A stretch of 64,000 nt of DNA, taken from positions 25,692,002-25,756,001 of the forward strand of contig OY987242.1 of assembly GCA_963920765.1 (NCBI GenBank). The letters run 5' to 3'. The position numbers and the translations under genes were made by a program. The stretch's first letter is position 1; each line of letters begins with the position of its first letter. The notes below the pieces were generated by a model that did not search any database, was not told the origin of the DNA, and worked only from the letters and a program-made list of their open reading frames with translations. Below, piece after piece: positions 17,491 to 30,222 of this stretch. Source of the stretch: Ulota crispa. Taxonomy: Eukaryota > Streptophyta > Bryopsida > Orthotrichales > Orthotrichaceae.

Positions 17491-17771
17491 TACACTGAAT
17501 AGTGCGTTTAGGTTGCCCCTCTCTAATTTCTTGACATTGTTTATATAAATACTTATTAATATTATAGTAATTTTCATCAATAAATTGCAATAAACAAGTT
17601 TTAACAATATTAAGGAAATGACAATAATAACAATAGCGTTATGGCAAAATTCATGTTGTAAAACATCTGAAATCTAGTATTTAGAGAGTTACATGTGCCT
17701 CCAAGTGGTTAAGTGATGAGTCATGAGGTAATTCTACAAGATAAGGCAACCTAAATACAATGTTTAGTGTA
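17491..17771. mobile_element. MITE family A, copy 3
   Basis: Left end TACACTGAATAGTGCGTTTA and right end, ending ATGTTTAGTGTA, are inverted repeats. Internal CCTCCAAGTGG and ATGAGGTAATTC blocks match copies 1 and 2. It is intact at both ends. TA flanks both ends. Confidence 0.8.
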
Positions 17772-18630
17772 GATATTCAAGGATTGTTTTCCTCATGTCT
17801 CAAGTAATAAATATATATTATAATGCGTGAATTGCTTGTCTGTCACAGATATTTAAAATTCTCCATTAACATCAAACGTTTGAAATTCTTTCTTATAAAG
17901 CATTGGGTATTTGTCACCAAATTTTGAAATTCGAAACAGAGAAGATTGAGAAGAAAAGGTAAGGAAATGGACAATAAAAAGTCATTGGAAATTGAAAGGG
18001 GAAGGAGCGGAAAAGGAATTTACAGGGCGGGTCAAAATTCACCACAGATTTGAGGGGCAAATGGAGAGAAAATGGCAAGCCTCTCTAAAAATTTCTTTTG
18101 AAATCCATCAAAGGTTCTATTGTGTATGCTTGGGATAAAAGATATTTGCAAGGGGTGATTATTTTGGTACAATCTACACGAAGATAACACTTGTGTAAGT
18201 TTTGGTCAGAATATTGTAATCGGAAATTCAAACATATATTAATACATCACTATCAATCTTTATTTATAGATGTTTCATAACTTCCAAAAACCTAGTCTCT
18301 AGAATCCGGTATTGTTTGTATATTCAAATGTTGCACTATTTCATTTAATTCCCAATTATTTCTTCTCTTTGAATGAATTTTAAGAAATAATATACAAAAT
18401 AACCGAGAAGTTCTATGTTTGTTTGACAGTATAAATACCCATCACATACAACCAAATAGTTAAAGATTTCAAGTACCTTTTGACAGGTAGCACTCAAAAG
18501 TTACAGGAGTAAAATCATATTTTTATTCAAATGCCAGTAAATTTTTATGGTAGATAAAAATTGTTGTGAAAAAGGAGATATGCAATAATGCTTATAGAAG
18601 TTCAAATCGGTACATGAATTATATATTTGG
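17772..18630. other. AT-rich intergenic DNA, nothing recognised
   Basis: No open frame of note and no repeat that I can match elsewhere in the window. Confidence 0.45.
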
Positions 18631-19042
18631 GGAATTGCTAAAGCCACACCCAAAAGTGCTAATGTCACACCCATGTGAGCATGTGATTTGAGAATTTAAT
18701 GCTATTTTTTTATCCAAGTAGTTCATCATTCACCCAAATCATTGCATTACCAAGTCTTTGAAAGAAAGAAGAACAAGAACAAATTTTTGTTGAAATATTA
18801 TTGCATCATTACTATTTTTTCATGTATTTTTTGCTTTAATTAATTCAAAGGTATTACATTTTTTAGTTTCAAATACATGCACCTCCATTTTTTCTTCAAT
18901 ACTACCTTAGAATGATAGAGGTGAAACAATTTTTCTGAACCAAAAATAAAAATAAAATCAACATTAAATACTCACATCCCATGCTCAAAGCACACCTTAA
19001 GATGTGGCATTAACAATTTTAAGTGTGACTTTAGCAGTTGCC
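18631..19042. mobile_element. Foldback element, about 410 bp
   Basis: The left end AATTGCTAAAGCCACACCC pairs with the right end GTGTGACTTTAGCAGTT. A second inner block (GCTAATGTCACACC with GTGGCATTAAC) extends the pairing. A solitary related left end (GGAATTGCTAAACCCACCA) occurs at 22073. No coding capacity. Confidence 0.65.
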
Positions 19043-19809
19043 TATGTTTATGTTTATCTCATGCGATTTTTATTTATAATTTGTTTTTACTTTTTTAAAT
19101 TGTTTTTGTTTATTTTCTAAAAGAATATTTTTTTGGAATAACTTTTATCGGTAATAATTTCAAAATTGAGAATTACATCTGTTGCTTTAAATCAAAATAA
19201 CTTCAACTTCAAAAATAAAAGACTCTAAAAGCAAGCCATCTATATCTACACAAGGAGTTGAAACTCTTGCCTGATACGATACGGAGCAACCTCATTTAAC
19301 TAATTATGTAAGAAAGTTTTCGAAATAAATATTTGAGCATTAAGTGGAATGATTGTAAATTTATTTGGATTTTTTTTTGAAGCATTGTGTTAATTGTCCA
19401 ACACACAAACCTTGGAGCATTCAATACATGAAAAAGTTGCACTACTGCACCTTAAAACAATCTAAGAAACCTTTTAGACATGTATTTATACTCAAACATC
19501 TTCACAATGTAATTTTGTATTATTTTTACTAACAGAATTACTGTGTTCATCGTCAACTTTCTCAATTGTCTCTTCTATTATTTGGAATAAAGTTTTAAAC
19601 TATAGAATTTTGATAAGAAAAAGTTTAGCCTTTTTTTGAGTCATAATTATTCTCAATCTCAAATCTGGAAGTAGCAGCAACGTCCTATGGATTTGCTTAA
19701 CTTCAAAATTTGTCAATAGTAAACTGCGGTATCATGAGAATCTAGGGTTGGGTACACTTTTATAGTACAAAATTCTTGTACTCATGATACCCAACCCACA
19801 TTTTTCAAC

Positions 19810-20057
19810 ACACTATAAATTATGTGAAAGTGTATATGGAATATAAACATTCAAGGATCCACATGTGTTTAAAGATTAACGGTGTTGTCTTTATCATTTT
19901 AAATAGTCAATTTCTAATTGACATAATATTGGTACACTATAAATTATATGAAAGTGTATATGGAATATAAACATTCAAGGATCCACATGTGTTTAAAGAT
20001 TAACGGTGTTGTCTTTATCATTTTAAATAGTCAATTTCTAATTGACATAATATTGGT
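19810..20057. repeat. Tandem duplication of a 124-bp unit
   Basis: The units 19810-19933 and 19934-20057 are near-identical. I see one substitution (TTATGTGAAA against TTATATGAAA). The unit starts ACACTATAAATTAT and ends ATAATATTGGT. Near-identity implies a recent duplication. Confidence 0.9.
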
Positions 20058-22643
20058 AGTAATGTTTAAGATTGAACATTGTATGCAATATTTTTGTGGA
20101 TCTTATGGGTGAAATTACATTTAATTGCAAAGCAATGCAACCATGAGATGTGCTCTTCATTAATTACACAAAATACAAAAATTATTTGTTTTGATATAGA
20201 AAATGATATAAATTGACAAATGGAGCCCAACTAACTACTTATTGTAGTTGTTGAATACAAAACAAGTAGTTATGCTACTAGATGCTCTATCTTGTAGCAC
20301 TTGCTCACCTTTTGAAAATGGTACCTATTCAAAACTCCTCAAAGTAACTTGGCTCAATGCAAAACTTGTGTTGTTTGAGTCAACACAAAAATGGGCAACA
20401 TACATTCTCAAAGAAGTGAAATTGGCAACAAAAGTGTTTGAAATGGTGGCTCCCTTCAAGTTTTGTCAAAAAAACTAAAAAATCTTTGACAACAAATTAG
20501 ACTCTATTTTATATCAAAGTACCACTTTTGTAAATGAGAGTTCTAGTATCACTAGATAAGACTCAACACCCCTAATAAACTCTCTTTATTCACCATGGTC
20601 TTTGAGCCAACATACTCTCACAAAGGTATAACTTAACAACAACTCCTAACAAAGCTAATGATAGGTATATAACTACTAGAGCGTGTTCAATAATAATTTG
20701 CATTTATTACAAAGTCTTCAAAGTAAGGAGTTGAAAGCACTATCTAAATTTAGAACATTTGCTAACTGACTATGGCTGCTTGTTGCTCTTGTGTACAATA
20801 CTCAAATGTCATTCTTGGGATTCATTCAATTTTGAAAAGAACTTAGCGTTATATAGCAAATTTTTTTTGGACTAAGAATCAAGGATGCAAGAAAAACTCC
20901 CTACCTTGATTTTTAAATAATGCACTTTTTTGAAGGCACTTGCACTTAAAATAGTAAAAATAAACATGGGTGCATGATTCATATCAATGAAAATCATGCA
21001 TTTCATAAAAGCTTTTGTTGGATCTCAATGGTAATTATAGTTGGGTTCTCTTGTTCTTTTATTGTATGTTTTTGAACTTCGCGTGAATAAAGATTGTGAA
21101 ATTATCTTTAAAGGGTTGATTATAGGTTTTATTAAAATTAAATTCTAAGCTCTTATGTTCAAATTGTATATATTACCGTAGAAACAAGACTCTAGATGTG
21201 TAGGTCTTGTGTAGGTCTTTTAAAAGACATGGCTAAATGTCCTCACTACATTTATTATTGCCACTAAGACGAAAAGAAACACATATCCAAAACCAAATAT
21301 TATACTTGGGAAAAATGGTGCCATGATTTAGCTTTAAATGAGACAAAAACTAAAAAAAATCTCAAAAAAATTGCATCAAAAGACAAATTGGTGTTTTCAG
21401 TAGAACATGAAATAAAAATGTTTTAACACACTTATGAACATAATAATGTATAGAACAACTCTTTAGAGGTAACTAAAAAAACATATTTTATACAAATGAA
21501 AAGTTGTGATAAACAATATAATTGGCCAAGGAGATGGATGCAAATAACATATCATACAAATGAAATTTGTGACATAGAAAAGAAGTAGTCAAGTTTCAAT
21601 TCAACTGGATTGGAAAAATTGTTTACAATGATTGAAAATTATCAACAATGACTCATTTGAAGTTGTTATAGACAAAGTTCAATAGTTTTAAATATATTTT
21701 CTGGTTGCGAGAGTTAGGTGAAAACCAATTTTAACACCAAAACAAAAAACCATTACATACACGAAATTCCACAAAAAAAATCCTCCATTCAAATTGTAGG
21801 GTAGATTATATTACAAAATTAGAGTTTTGAAAATGCTCAACATGGGAGCACTTTTATTTTGCCTCATATTTAATAGGACTAATAGTAAGCTATCCAAAAT
21901 ATCTTACAAAAGTTAGATGTGAACACCCTCATATACTCGTGAGAATCATGATGAACAAAATAACTCACCAAAATTAAATGAAAATAGGTACCATATACAA
22001 ATGAGCTTACAATTTCTATGGCAACCTTAGTTGAGTATACAGACATGTAACTTAGCCATAACATTTATTTTGGGAATTGCTAAACCCACCACATTTTTTT
22101 GCTAAGTTCACTATAATACACCAATTCTAAAACATAGTTGATAAAATTTGTTGTGCATGCATGTGTAATCAATGTCCCAAAAATTTATCTGCTATTCTCT
22201 TTCTTCTTTTTCTTACGTGGCTTAACTTCAGTAGCCTTGAGTATACACAATTTTGGAATAAATACATCTACCATGATCATTTAATAAATATGAAATTTGT
22301 CCTTTTTTTTTTTTTGTGAAACTTCTAAATTTGATGCAACATGATGAAATTAGCAAAAAGGAGTGGTGCACATTGTTTAATTTGTTGGCAAATTTTGCCT
22401 AAATCTTACCTCAAATCTCAATTGGCTATCATTACACTAAGATTTCCATTGAAAAGTTGGATGAAATTGTCAAATTCTTCCCAAAGAAAAATTCATTTTG
22501 CCAAATTTTGGATGAAAGTAGCTTATAATAGCAATTTTTAGATGAACCTCAACAGATCATTCATTTATTCCAATTTCAGCTAAATTTTCCTTACTCGCCA
22601 GCATTCTGGGGTGTGGGTTGCTCTACCCTGCTGAAAACAAAAA
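20058..22643. other. AT-rich intergenic DNA, no gene seen
   Basis: Several short open frames of 60-80 codons occur on both strands, but none resembles a known family and composition matches the flanks. A solitary foldback end lies at 22073 and a short poly-T run at about 22302-22314. Confidence 0.5.
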
Positions 22644-22885
22644 TTAACCCTTAAAGGACCAAGCTACTATAATACATACTATGTATGTTGCTATGCAACT
22701 AGCGTTTGCTATCAACAAAAAGTTTTAATTTGGGATCTTGACTACCTCACTAGAACAACATTGATCTATATTCTAACTTCTTTGTTGATCTCAAATATAA
22801 TAAAGGTGTGGATGCACTCCAAATACAAGAAAAATACTCCATATTATACAAGTCGCAAAGGGCTGCTCGGTCGTTCAAGGGTTAA
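22644..22885. mobile_element. TTAA-bounded MITE, short form, reverse orientation
   Basis: Left terminus TTAACCCTTAAAGGACC and right terminus GGTCGTTCAAGGGTTAA are inverted repeats, TTAA at both ends. The internal sequence is the reverse complement of the elements at 56233-56466 and 8858 onward (for example GACTACCTCACTAG against the GTGAGCTAC block). Confidence 0.8.
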
Positions 22886-23305
22886 ACCCTGACTGGTGCA
22901 TTTCACAATTCCCTTTGTTTTTCCCCATTCAAGCACTAGTGGTAGTCACGGTTGGTCTGAGATTCAGCTTTCCGTAATGATTGAGAAAAGGTAGAGTAAA
23001 AGTACGAGCCAATACAATGAGAGTAGCAACGCAAGATGAACCCAAAATTACGAGAAGTAAAAATTCTCTTGCGAAAACTTGAAGGACGCCATTTCTGCAC
23101 ACTTGGGCAAGGATAACTTTTTTTCTCAATCTTCACACAAAACCTCTCGCGCGAGTCGCAGACTGATTGCCACGTAAGTTTTTGTGAAGATTGAGAATGA
23201 TAAAAAACGAACCGTGACTACCGGAAGAATAAAAACAAAGATACACAAAGATGGCTTCCATGCACCACAAAAGCCAGGTGCCAAACTGGCGTCCCAAGAA
23301 CGTGA

Positions 23306-23311
23306 CACGTG
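23306..23311 (+). promoter_or_regulatory. G-box (CACGTG) upstream of the transporter gene
   Basis: The palindrome GACACGTGTG contains CACGTG about 140 bp upstream of the first in-frame leader ATG. G-boxes bind bZIP and bHLH factors in plants. Its role here is inferred from position only. Confidence 0.4.
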
Positions 23312-23379
23312 TGACCCCGCCGCAGAAAAGAAGCATCTAGGACAAACGAGAAGAATAACCCTTGTTTTATCGACCTGAC

Positions 23380-23512
23380 CAACCCGCTGCTCAGATTCCC
23401 TTGTTGAGCTTTTCGCCCCGCCTTCTGGTTCTGGAGTTCTGGAGTTATGGCGGCCACGGTCTCCACGAGGAATACCCCCTGCAATCTCTCGCACATTCTC
23501 TCCGCCTCTCTG
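23380..23512 (+). other. Non-coding first exon of the transporter gene
   Basis: The exon ends at a strong donor (CTCTG followed by GTAAGTTT). The next acceptor in the leader is at 25799. The 5' edge is a guess. It contains an ATG at 23447 that opens a frame of 30 codons. That frame runs across the splice and stops at 25826 in exon 2, so it is an upstream ORF and not the main start. Confidence 0.5.
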
Positions 23513-23579
23513 GTAAGTTTACACGACACTCTCCTCCATCTCTCTCTTTCGTAATTTCGCATTCAGGTAGATTCTGCTG

Positions 23580-25320
23580 TTTTCTTTTTTCTTTTTTCTG
23601 TTGCATGGTTTCTTGAATTAGCGAAAGAGTTTCTTGTGGACCACGTAACGTTGCTGTTGTTTCTGGCGTTGAGAAAAGAAGCGAGCAGGCCAAGACCAGG
23701 CCACGATTGGACTTCTTAGCAAAAACATCCGGGATTGTGTGTTTTTACGCTGTATGCATTGGCATGATTACAGAGTATGTCTTTAGTATTTGTCGTGAGA
23801 ATCTGCTATTCTGCATCCGTGTAGTTTTTTGACAAATGCGGAATCGACCGTGCTATGGCTCTTGTATTCGTGGTTTCGAATTCAGGTTCAGATTCTGGTA
23901 TTTTTGATTTTCTTCTGTTACATGATTTCACGAATTAGCGAACGAGTTTGGTCTTGTGGACCACGTAACGTTGCTGTTGTTTTTGGCGGTGAGCAGGCCA
24001 AGACCAGGCCACGATTGGACTTCTTAGCATAAATATCCGGTACATTGGCAAAATTACAGAGTATGTCTTTTCGGAATGCGATTTAGTATTTGTCGTGAAA
24101 AGCTGCTACTCTGCATCCGTGTAGTCTGTTGACAAAAGCGGAATCGACCGTGCTATGGCGCTTGTAATCGTGGTTTCGTGATTAGACTTTTTAGCAAAAA
24201 TATCCGGGATTTTATGTTTTTACGCTGTATGCATTGGCATAAAATTATAGAGTACGTCTTTTTGGAATGGGATTTAGTATTTGTCGTGAAAATCTGCTAC
24301 CTTGCATCCGTGTAGTCTGTTGACAAAAGCGGAATCGACCGTGCTATGGCGCTTGTAATCGTGGTTTCGTGATTAGACTTTTTAGCAAAAATATCCGGGA
24401 TTTTATGTTTTTACGCTGTATGCATTGGCATAAAATTATAGAGTACGTCTTTTTGGAATGGGATTTAGTATTTGTCGTGAAAATCTGCTACCTTGCATCC
24501 GTGTAGTCTGTTGACAAAGGCGGAATTGACCGTGCTATGGCGCTATTATTCGTGGTTTCGAATTCAGGTTCAGATTCTGGTGTTTTTTTTTTTTCTGTTG
24601 CATGAATTCGTGAAGTAGCGAAAGAGTTTGGTCTTGTGGACCACGTGACGTTATTGTTGTTTTTGGCGGTGACAAAAAGAAGCGACCAGGCCAATACCAG
24701 GCCGTGATTGGACTTTTGAGCACAAACATCCGGGATCGTATGTGTATGCATTGGCATAATTATAGAGTACGTCATTTTGGAAGGGAATTTGGTATTAGTC
24801 GTGAAAATCTGCTACTCTGCATCCGTGAGTCTGTTGCTAAAAGCGGAGTTGACCGTGCGATGGCGCTTGTAGTCATAATTGCGTATGTTGATGATATTTT
24901 AAGGAATTCGTAGGGTTTGGAGCGTGGTAAGTGAGATAGTTATAACTACCGGAGTGTTTTGATTCTTTTGGAAGACGTGGAGACGATGAATTTTCTTCAT
25001 GGAGTGCTTGAGGCTCGTATAATTTTTTTCATTCGTAAATTGTGCTGCTGTGGATCATGTGCCGTCGTTGGCGGTGAGAGAAGTGATTATGCCAAGATCA
25101 AGCCACGATTGGACTCATTAAACAACACATTCGGGATATTGTGCTTTTATGCTGAATGCATTTGGATGGTAAAATTATCGAACACGTCTTTTTGGAAGCG
25201 GATTTGGTATTTGTCTTGAAAATCTGCTACTCTGCGTCCGCGAGTCTGTTGAGAAAGAGAAAAATCGACCTTGCTATGGTGCACTTGTAGTCTTGGTTGA
25301 GAATGTTGGCAAGGTTTAAG
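23580..25320 (+). repeat. Tandem-repeat array in the first intron of the transporter gene
   Basis: About six degenerate copies carry the anchor GCGGAATCGACCGTGCTATG or a close variant, at roughly 23838, 24138, 24330, 24521, 24842 and 25260. Two adjacent units, 24112-24302 and 24303-24493, are 191 bp each and look identical by eye. Other units are longer and diverged. Several contain the block GGACCACGTAACGTTG or GGACCACGTGACGTTA. The array lies wholly inside the intron between 23513 and 25799. Confidence 0.85.
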
Positions 25321-25858
25321 GAATTTGTAGGGCTTGAAGCGCGGTAAGTGACAAAGTTATATTTCTCGGGTTCTTTCGTCTTTTTTAGATGTGGATTGAA
25401 TTTTCTTCCCCGGAGTGCTTGAGGCTTTAATATACTTTTATGAATTGTACTGTACAGTGTTCGTGAGGGATTTTATGATTCGATTTATTGAATCTTTTTT
25501 CTGTCCAAAGGAAATGGATAGTGAATTGTCGTGTGCAAAGGATCGGGGCAGCAGTAGAAGTGTAGCGAAGCGGGATACGGGACCTTTTTGCATTGGAACA
25601 CAATGCTGTGTAAATTTTTTTTCGAATTTTTTCCAGAATGTTTTTGGCAGTTTTTAGCTTCATGTATCGACATTATTTGCAGGGAGATGTCGTACTTTTT
25701 TGGTTTATTAATTAGTTTGCCTTGAACGATTGCGAGAAGGTATTCAGAAAAGCGGAATTGAGAGAGCATCTAACTGATTTTATGTATTTGGTGGTGCAGG
25801 GAGCGGAAGCCCTAGGTACAGCCTGAAGGATTGTACAAGGCGGGAGTTCCACGAATTG

Positions 25859-25927
25859 ATGACGAGGAGGCTTGTTTCTGGCCATGATTGGAGTGCTCGG
25901 TCGTTTGGGGTGACCATAGGATTGTAG
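25859..25927 (+). other. Upstream ORF in the leader of the transporter gene
   Basis: The second leader exon (25800 onward) contains an ATG that opens 22 codons and stops at 25925-25927, 45 bp before the main ATG at 25973. With the spliced uORF starting at 23447, the leader has two upstream frames. Such frames often lower translation of the main ORF. The effect here is inferred. Confidence 0.5.
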
Positions 25928-25972
25928 CACCAGCTGACTATATTCTGTTTCAATACTTCAGTTCTTTCAGCC

Positions 25973-28900
25973 ATGGGCCAGGAATTCAAGTCCGAGTATG
26001 TGGACAAGGAGGGAGCCATCTATCAGCAATCAGCACCCCGCGCCATAATCAGTCCAAATGCTCCTGTTTCCCCCTGCTCCTCCTCATCCTTCAATGCTTC
26101 GCCTCACTGGCCACAGAGTTTTGAACGCTCCATGGGAGTCTACTCTCGTTCTTTGTCCCGACGGCGCCGGTCCCTCCGAGCCGAGAGCATCACCAACGGT
26201 CTGGAACCGAGTGTGAGTGATCAGTTCGCCGCTGCGGTGGAAAGAGCAGAAGATTTGAGGGTGCCGCTGCTTAAAGACTCCGGACGCTTGGATTTAGAAA
26301 AGGCTTATGGCGATAGTGGAGACCACGATTCTAGAAAACTGCAGACGAAAGCATCCGGGCTTCCTGACGATGAGGAGGAGGAGGAGCATGAGCACGGAAG
26401 CTCTTTTCTTCAGGCTTCATTTAATGGAATGAATATCCTTGCTGGTAACCATTCTTCTATTTCGATTTCTGACATTGATTTACGGACTAATTATGTGATT
26501 ATAGATTTTTTTAATGTCCATGAACATTTGGAAATCTTCCAATGTTTTGGTTGTGTTTATGTTTTGTAAGTATTTTACAATAATATGCAATCAAAGCGGT
26601 TTTTGTATGATGACTTATGAACTTTGTATGATTTATAAATAGTTTGATATGGCATCAAGGAAAGATGGGAATATTCTTTTATGCGTTTAGGCAAATTTTA
26701 ACATGGCTCCACGGCCAATGTTTGTGCTCAGTACATGGAAGATATGAACTTGCGCTTGAAGTAGTCAGACCGCTGGATTTTGCCTTTCATCATATGAATC
26801 AAACGTAGTTGATACCATTTGCATTACTTTAAGCAAATTGAACCCAAATTTTGGAGTGTGCTGTTTGGAAGATCAGTGTAGAGCGTTGAAAATCTCCCCA
26901 TCACCTGGTGTACAAGACCCGAATCTATTGAAATCTTTGTTTTCATCTCTATGTATGAATTCTTGTACAATTTCAAAGTGGGAGGTTGTAGATGATTATA
27001 AATGACGGTAGAGCTCAATTTTGATGCTGTTCGTGGGAGTGTGGTTCTTATTTCCTTTGACGGTATGTGCAGGTGTGGGAATTTTGTCAACTCCTTATGC
27101 AGCTGCTAAAGGAGGCTGGCTAGGCTTAGGTCTGCTCTTACTGTTTGCAATCGTTATGTGCTACACGGGAATTCTTCTCCGTCGGTGTTTGGATTCTAGC
27201 CCATTCATCAGCAGCTTCCCTGACATTGGAGAGGCTTCATTCGGCAAGTGGGGGCGGTGGATCATCTCCATCATGTTGTATTTGGAGCTGTACGCTGTTT
27301 CCATCGAGTTTCTGATCCTGGCAGGCGATAATCTGGCCCGGCTTTTTCCGAATCTCAGCTTCACCTTCCTTGAACCCCAGCAAGCCTTCACTGTATGTGC
27401 TGCCTTGTGCATGTTGCCTACGGTGTGGCTCCGAGAGCTCCGGGTTTTGTCTTATGTCTCCGCTGGGGGAGTCTTTGCGTCGCTGTTGATAGTGCTGGCG
27501 GTCGGTTGGATTGGAGCGGTGGATGGTGTTGGGTTTCACCACCGGGGCTCCCTGGTGCATTTGGAAGGCCTGCCTGTGGCTATTGGCCTCTATTCTTTCT
27601 GCTACTGTGGCCACTCGGTTTTTCCAAGTATATACAGCTCCATGCAAGACCGCAAACAATTTTCATCTGTAAGTGATGCAACTCTGTCCACCTCTCTCAC
27701 TCTCTTGCAACGATAAGGCAACAGCACCACTTTAAGTAACTGACCTTGAAATTAGAGTTCTTAAGGTAACTTGTTTTGTCAAACTATTTAGCATCAGTTT
27801 ATCAATAGCATAACACAAGTCTATGCCCTTTAATATTTGATAATGGATTTGAGATACATTCTTATAGTTTTTGAGTGGTTTAGGTAGGTTTATTACAATG
27901 CTTTTTCTAACACACAAAGACAGTTAATAATAGTTTGTTTAAAAAACAAGTCGGTAGAATGCGGGCCTTTGTACCCAAGAATTTCACATCACTATAGCAT
28001 GTATTGTTTGGACATATTATGCACAGGTTATGATCTTTTTTTGTTTTCTTTGGTTGTCAGGGTGATGAAATTTATGGGTAGGGTTTGACTCGGTAGCCGT
28101 TGTACATTTCCATATTCACTTAATTGCCTGATAGCTTGGCCATCAAATATGCTCTAGAATACATCCTGAGGATATATTCTGACGACCATGATTGTTGCTT
28201 TAGAATGTACACAAAGGGTGCATTTTGGCCACGAAAGGTACATGTCCAGTCTACAGCCGCCTACCTTACCCACACCAAGAAGCTCTATAAGTAAGGGTTC
28301 CTGGATAACTGTTGCCCAGGTGACATCGTCCTTGACATGGATACCTTGGGGTACGTATTCTCCATAGGACACACACAAGGTGTCTTCTGAGTAGCACTCT
28401 TACTCATACAAGGAAGTTTGAGCTGGTTGCTACTAAAAATCTGAGCAGTTACTGTGACAGAGCCTCTTGTAGCATAGTTGTTAGTTTCTCCCACGTTCAT
28501 GTACAAAATAATCAATTGAGCCGTGTAATAGCAAGTCGGTTATCAGAAAAATTAGCTGCGTCTTATCTCAACTTAATCCTTAGCTGTGGATCTCTGCTTG
28601 GGGATCTATCGTCTTAGGACGCATGCAGATCTTGTGATTTTCACCTGATCGTTGTGGCGTATAACATTTGAGCTCATATTCAATTAGATCATGGCAATTC
28701 AAGCGATTGCTTCAACGATACGGACCTCACGTGCCATTCGTGTTCTTTTTGTTGGGGTGCAGGTGTTGGTCATCTGTTTTGCTCTGTGCACCTTCATGTA
28801 CGGAGGGATAGCCGTGATGGGGTACACAATGTTCGGCGACGAGCTGCAATCCCAGATCACGCTGAATCTGCCGAGGGATCTCCCAGCGTCGACGTTTGCC

Positions 28901-29290
28901 GTGTGGATCACCCTGATCAGCCCTCTGGCCAAGTACGCGCTCACGCTGATGCCTTTGGCAGTGGCCATGGAGGAATTTCTGCCGCACCCCTGGACGAGCT
29001 CTCACAAGGGCATCGTGGTGAGAGGTTGCATTCTCAGAACTTGCCTGGTTGCCAGCACCTTGGTTGTGGCCCTGGCTGTTCCCTTCTTTGGCCTTCTCAT
29101 GGCCTTCATCGGCTCGTTTCTCAGCGTGGCTGTGTCCGTCCACGTTCCTTGCATTTGTTACTTGAGAATATTCTGGGGCCAGTTGTCGAGATTAGAGATG
29201 GTTTTGATTGTGTTGATCGTTTGTATTGGATTTTTGGCTGGAGGTGTTGGCACATTCTACTCCGTGAAAGAAATTCTTGAAACTTCTTGA
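25973..29290 (+). CDS. AVT1-like vacuolar amino-acid transporter (AAAP family), 531 aa
   Basis: Coding exons are 25973-26444, 27073-27668 and 28763-29290, with GT-AG introns and continuous phase. The protein starts MGQEFKSEYV, followed by a Ser/Arg-rich cytosolic N-terminus of about 155 residues that includes an acidic DDEEEEEHEHG run. The membrane domain opens with NGMNILAGVGILSTPYA, the signature of the plant AVT1 branch of the amino acid/auxin permease family. About ten or eleven hydrophobic segments follow, with YCGHSVFPSIYSSMQD near residue 340 and GYTMFGDE early in the last exon. AVT1-type carriers exchange neutral amino acids for protons across the vacuolar membrane. That substrate and location are family knowledge, not seen here. 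The start is the first ATG in the long open frame. Two upstream ORFs and a repeat-filled first intron precede it. The length is typical for the family. Confidence 0.9.
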
Positions 29291-30222
29291 CGTGATTTGT
29301 TTTGGTTCTTTGGAGAGCAACACTTTTTGCAGCCTTGTTTTTTTTTGGTCTTGTTGCAAATGTTGGAAGTTATGCTTTAATTGCGTGGTTGGTGATCAGG
29401 CTCTAGTGTAACACATCTATTGATTCAGTTGATTTTGCACAGGTGAACCAATGATGTTGTTATGTTGTGCAAGATGCCATCTCCAAGATGGTGAGTTGTG
29501 AATGGGGTTCTAAACTAGGGGCTTCAAACATCAAGTTTTTCAGGTGACTCATGTTGTGATTCACCTAGGTGAATTCGCTAGTGAACAACAAGGTGAGTCA
29601 TCTTTGGAATTCACTCCTAACGTGATTCATGTTAGGACTGAATTTTAGAAACTCACTTTTGCACAGCTCATCCTCAAGAGTGTTTGAGATGTTGAGACCC
29701 CAACTTGTGCACAAAATCCTAATCACAAACTCATGGGTGTCTCAGACTTTGGACATGCAAGTGAACGAAAATAATTCACTAGTCTAGGGACCCTGGGATG
29801 TGAGAAACTTGTAGACCAGATTTTATGTTTGAAGCCTCCTATTGTTAGTTTGGTCACTTCATAGTGAATGGGGTTTATATTGTATACTTAAGGGTATGGT
29901 CAAAGTTGAGGATGCGATCATCAAAGTGAGGTGTTTGCAAACAATTTTTCCATGGGTTGATTTCTCTTTTGGAAGGGATAGATTTATCTTTATGAAGAGG
30001 GTTTAGTTAACTTTTTCTTGAAGGATAAATTGACTTTTTATCTGACTTACTTTGGTTCATGTTTTTGGAGTTAGGCAAGAAGTACTTTTCGAATTAGATA
30101 TGGATTTTTGGAGTTAAATTTTGTATTGTGGAAGTGCAATAAATGTGCTTAATATATTTAAAGGTCCATTGTTAGTACTTTGAAGAATCTAATGTCACCC
30201 GATGTATTTATTGTTGAATGAT
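29291..30222. other. 3' UTR then intergenic DNA
   Basis: The first few hundred bases after the TGA are probably the 3' UTR of the transporter gene. Beyond it, AT-rich DNA with a short inverted GGTGACTCATG/CACCTAGGTGAA cluster near 29540-29600 shows no gene. Confidence 0.4.

Noticed and set aside
27237-27659. Minus-strand open frame of 140 codons
   Set aside because: Antisense shadow of the middle exon of the transporter, which has a clear family match on the plus strand.
28727-29143. Minus-strand open frame of 138 codons rich in His and Gln
   Set aside because: It is the antisense shadow of the GC-rich last exon of the AVT1-like transporter.
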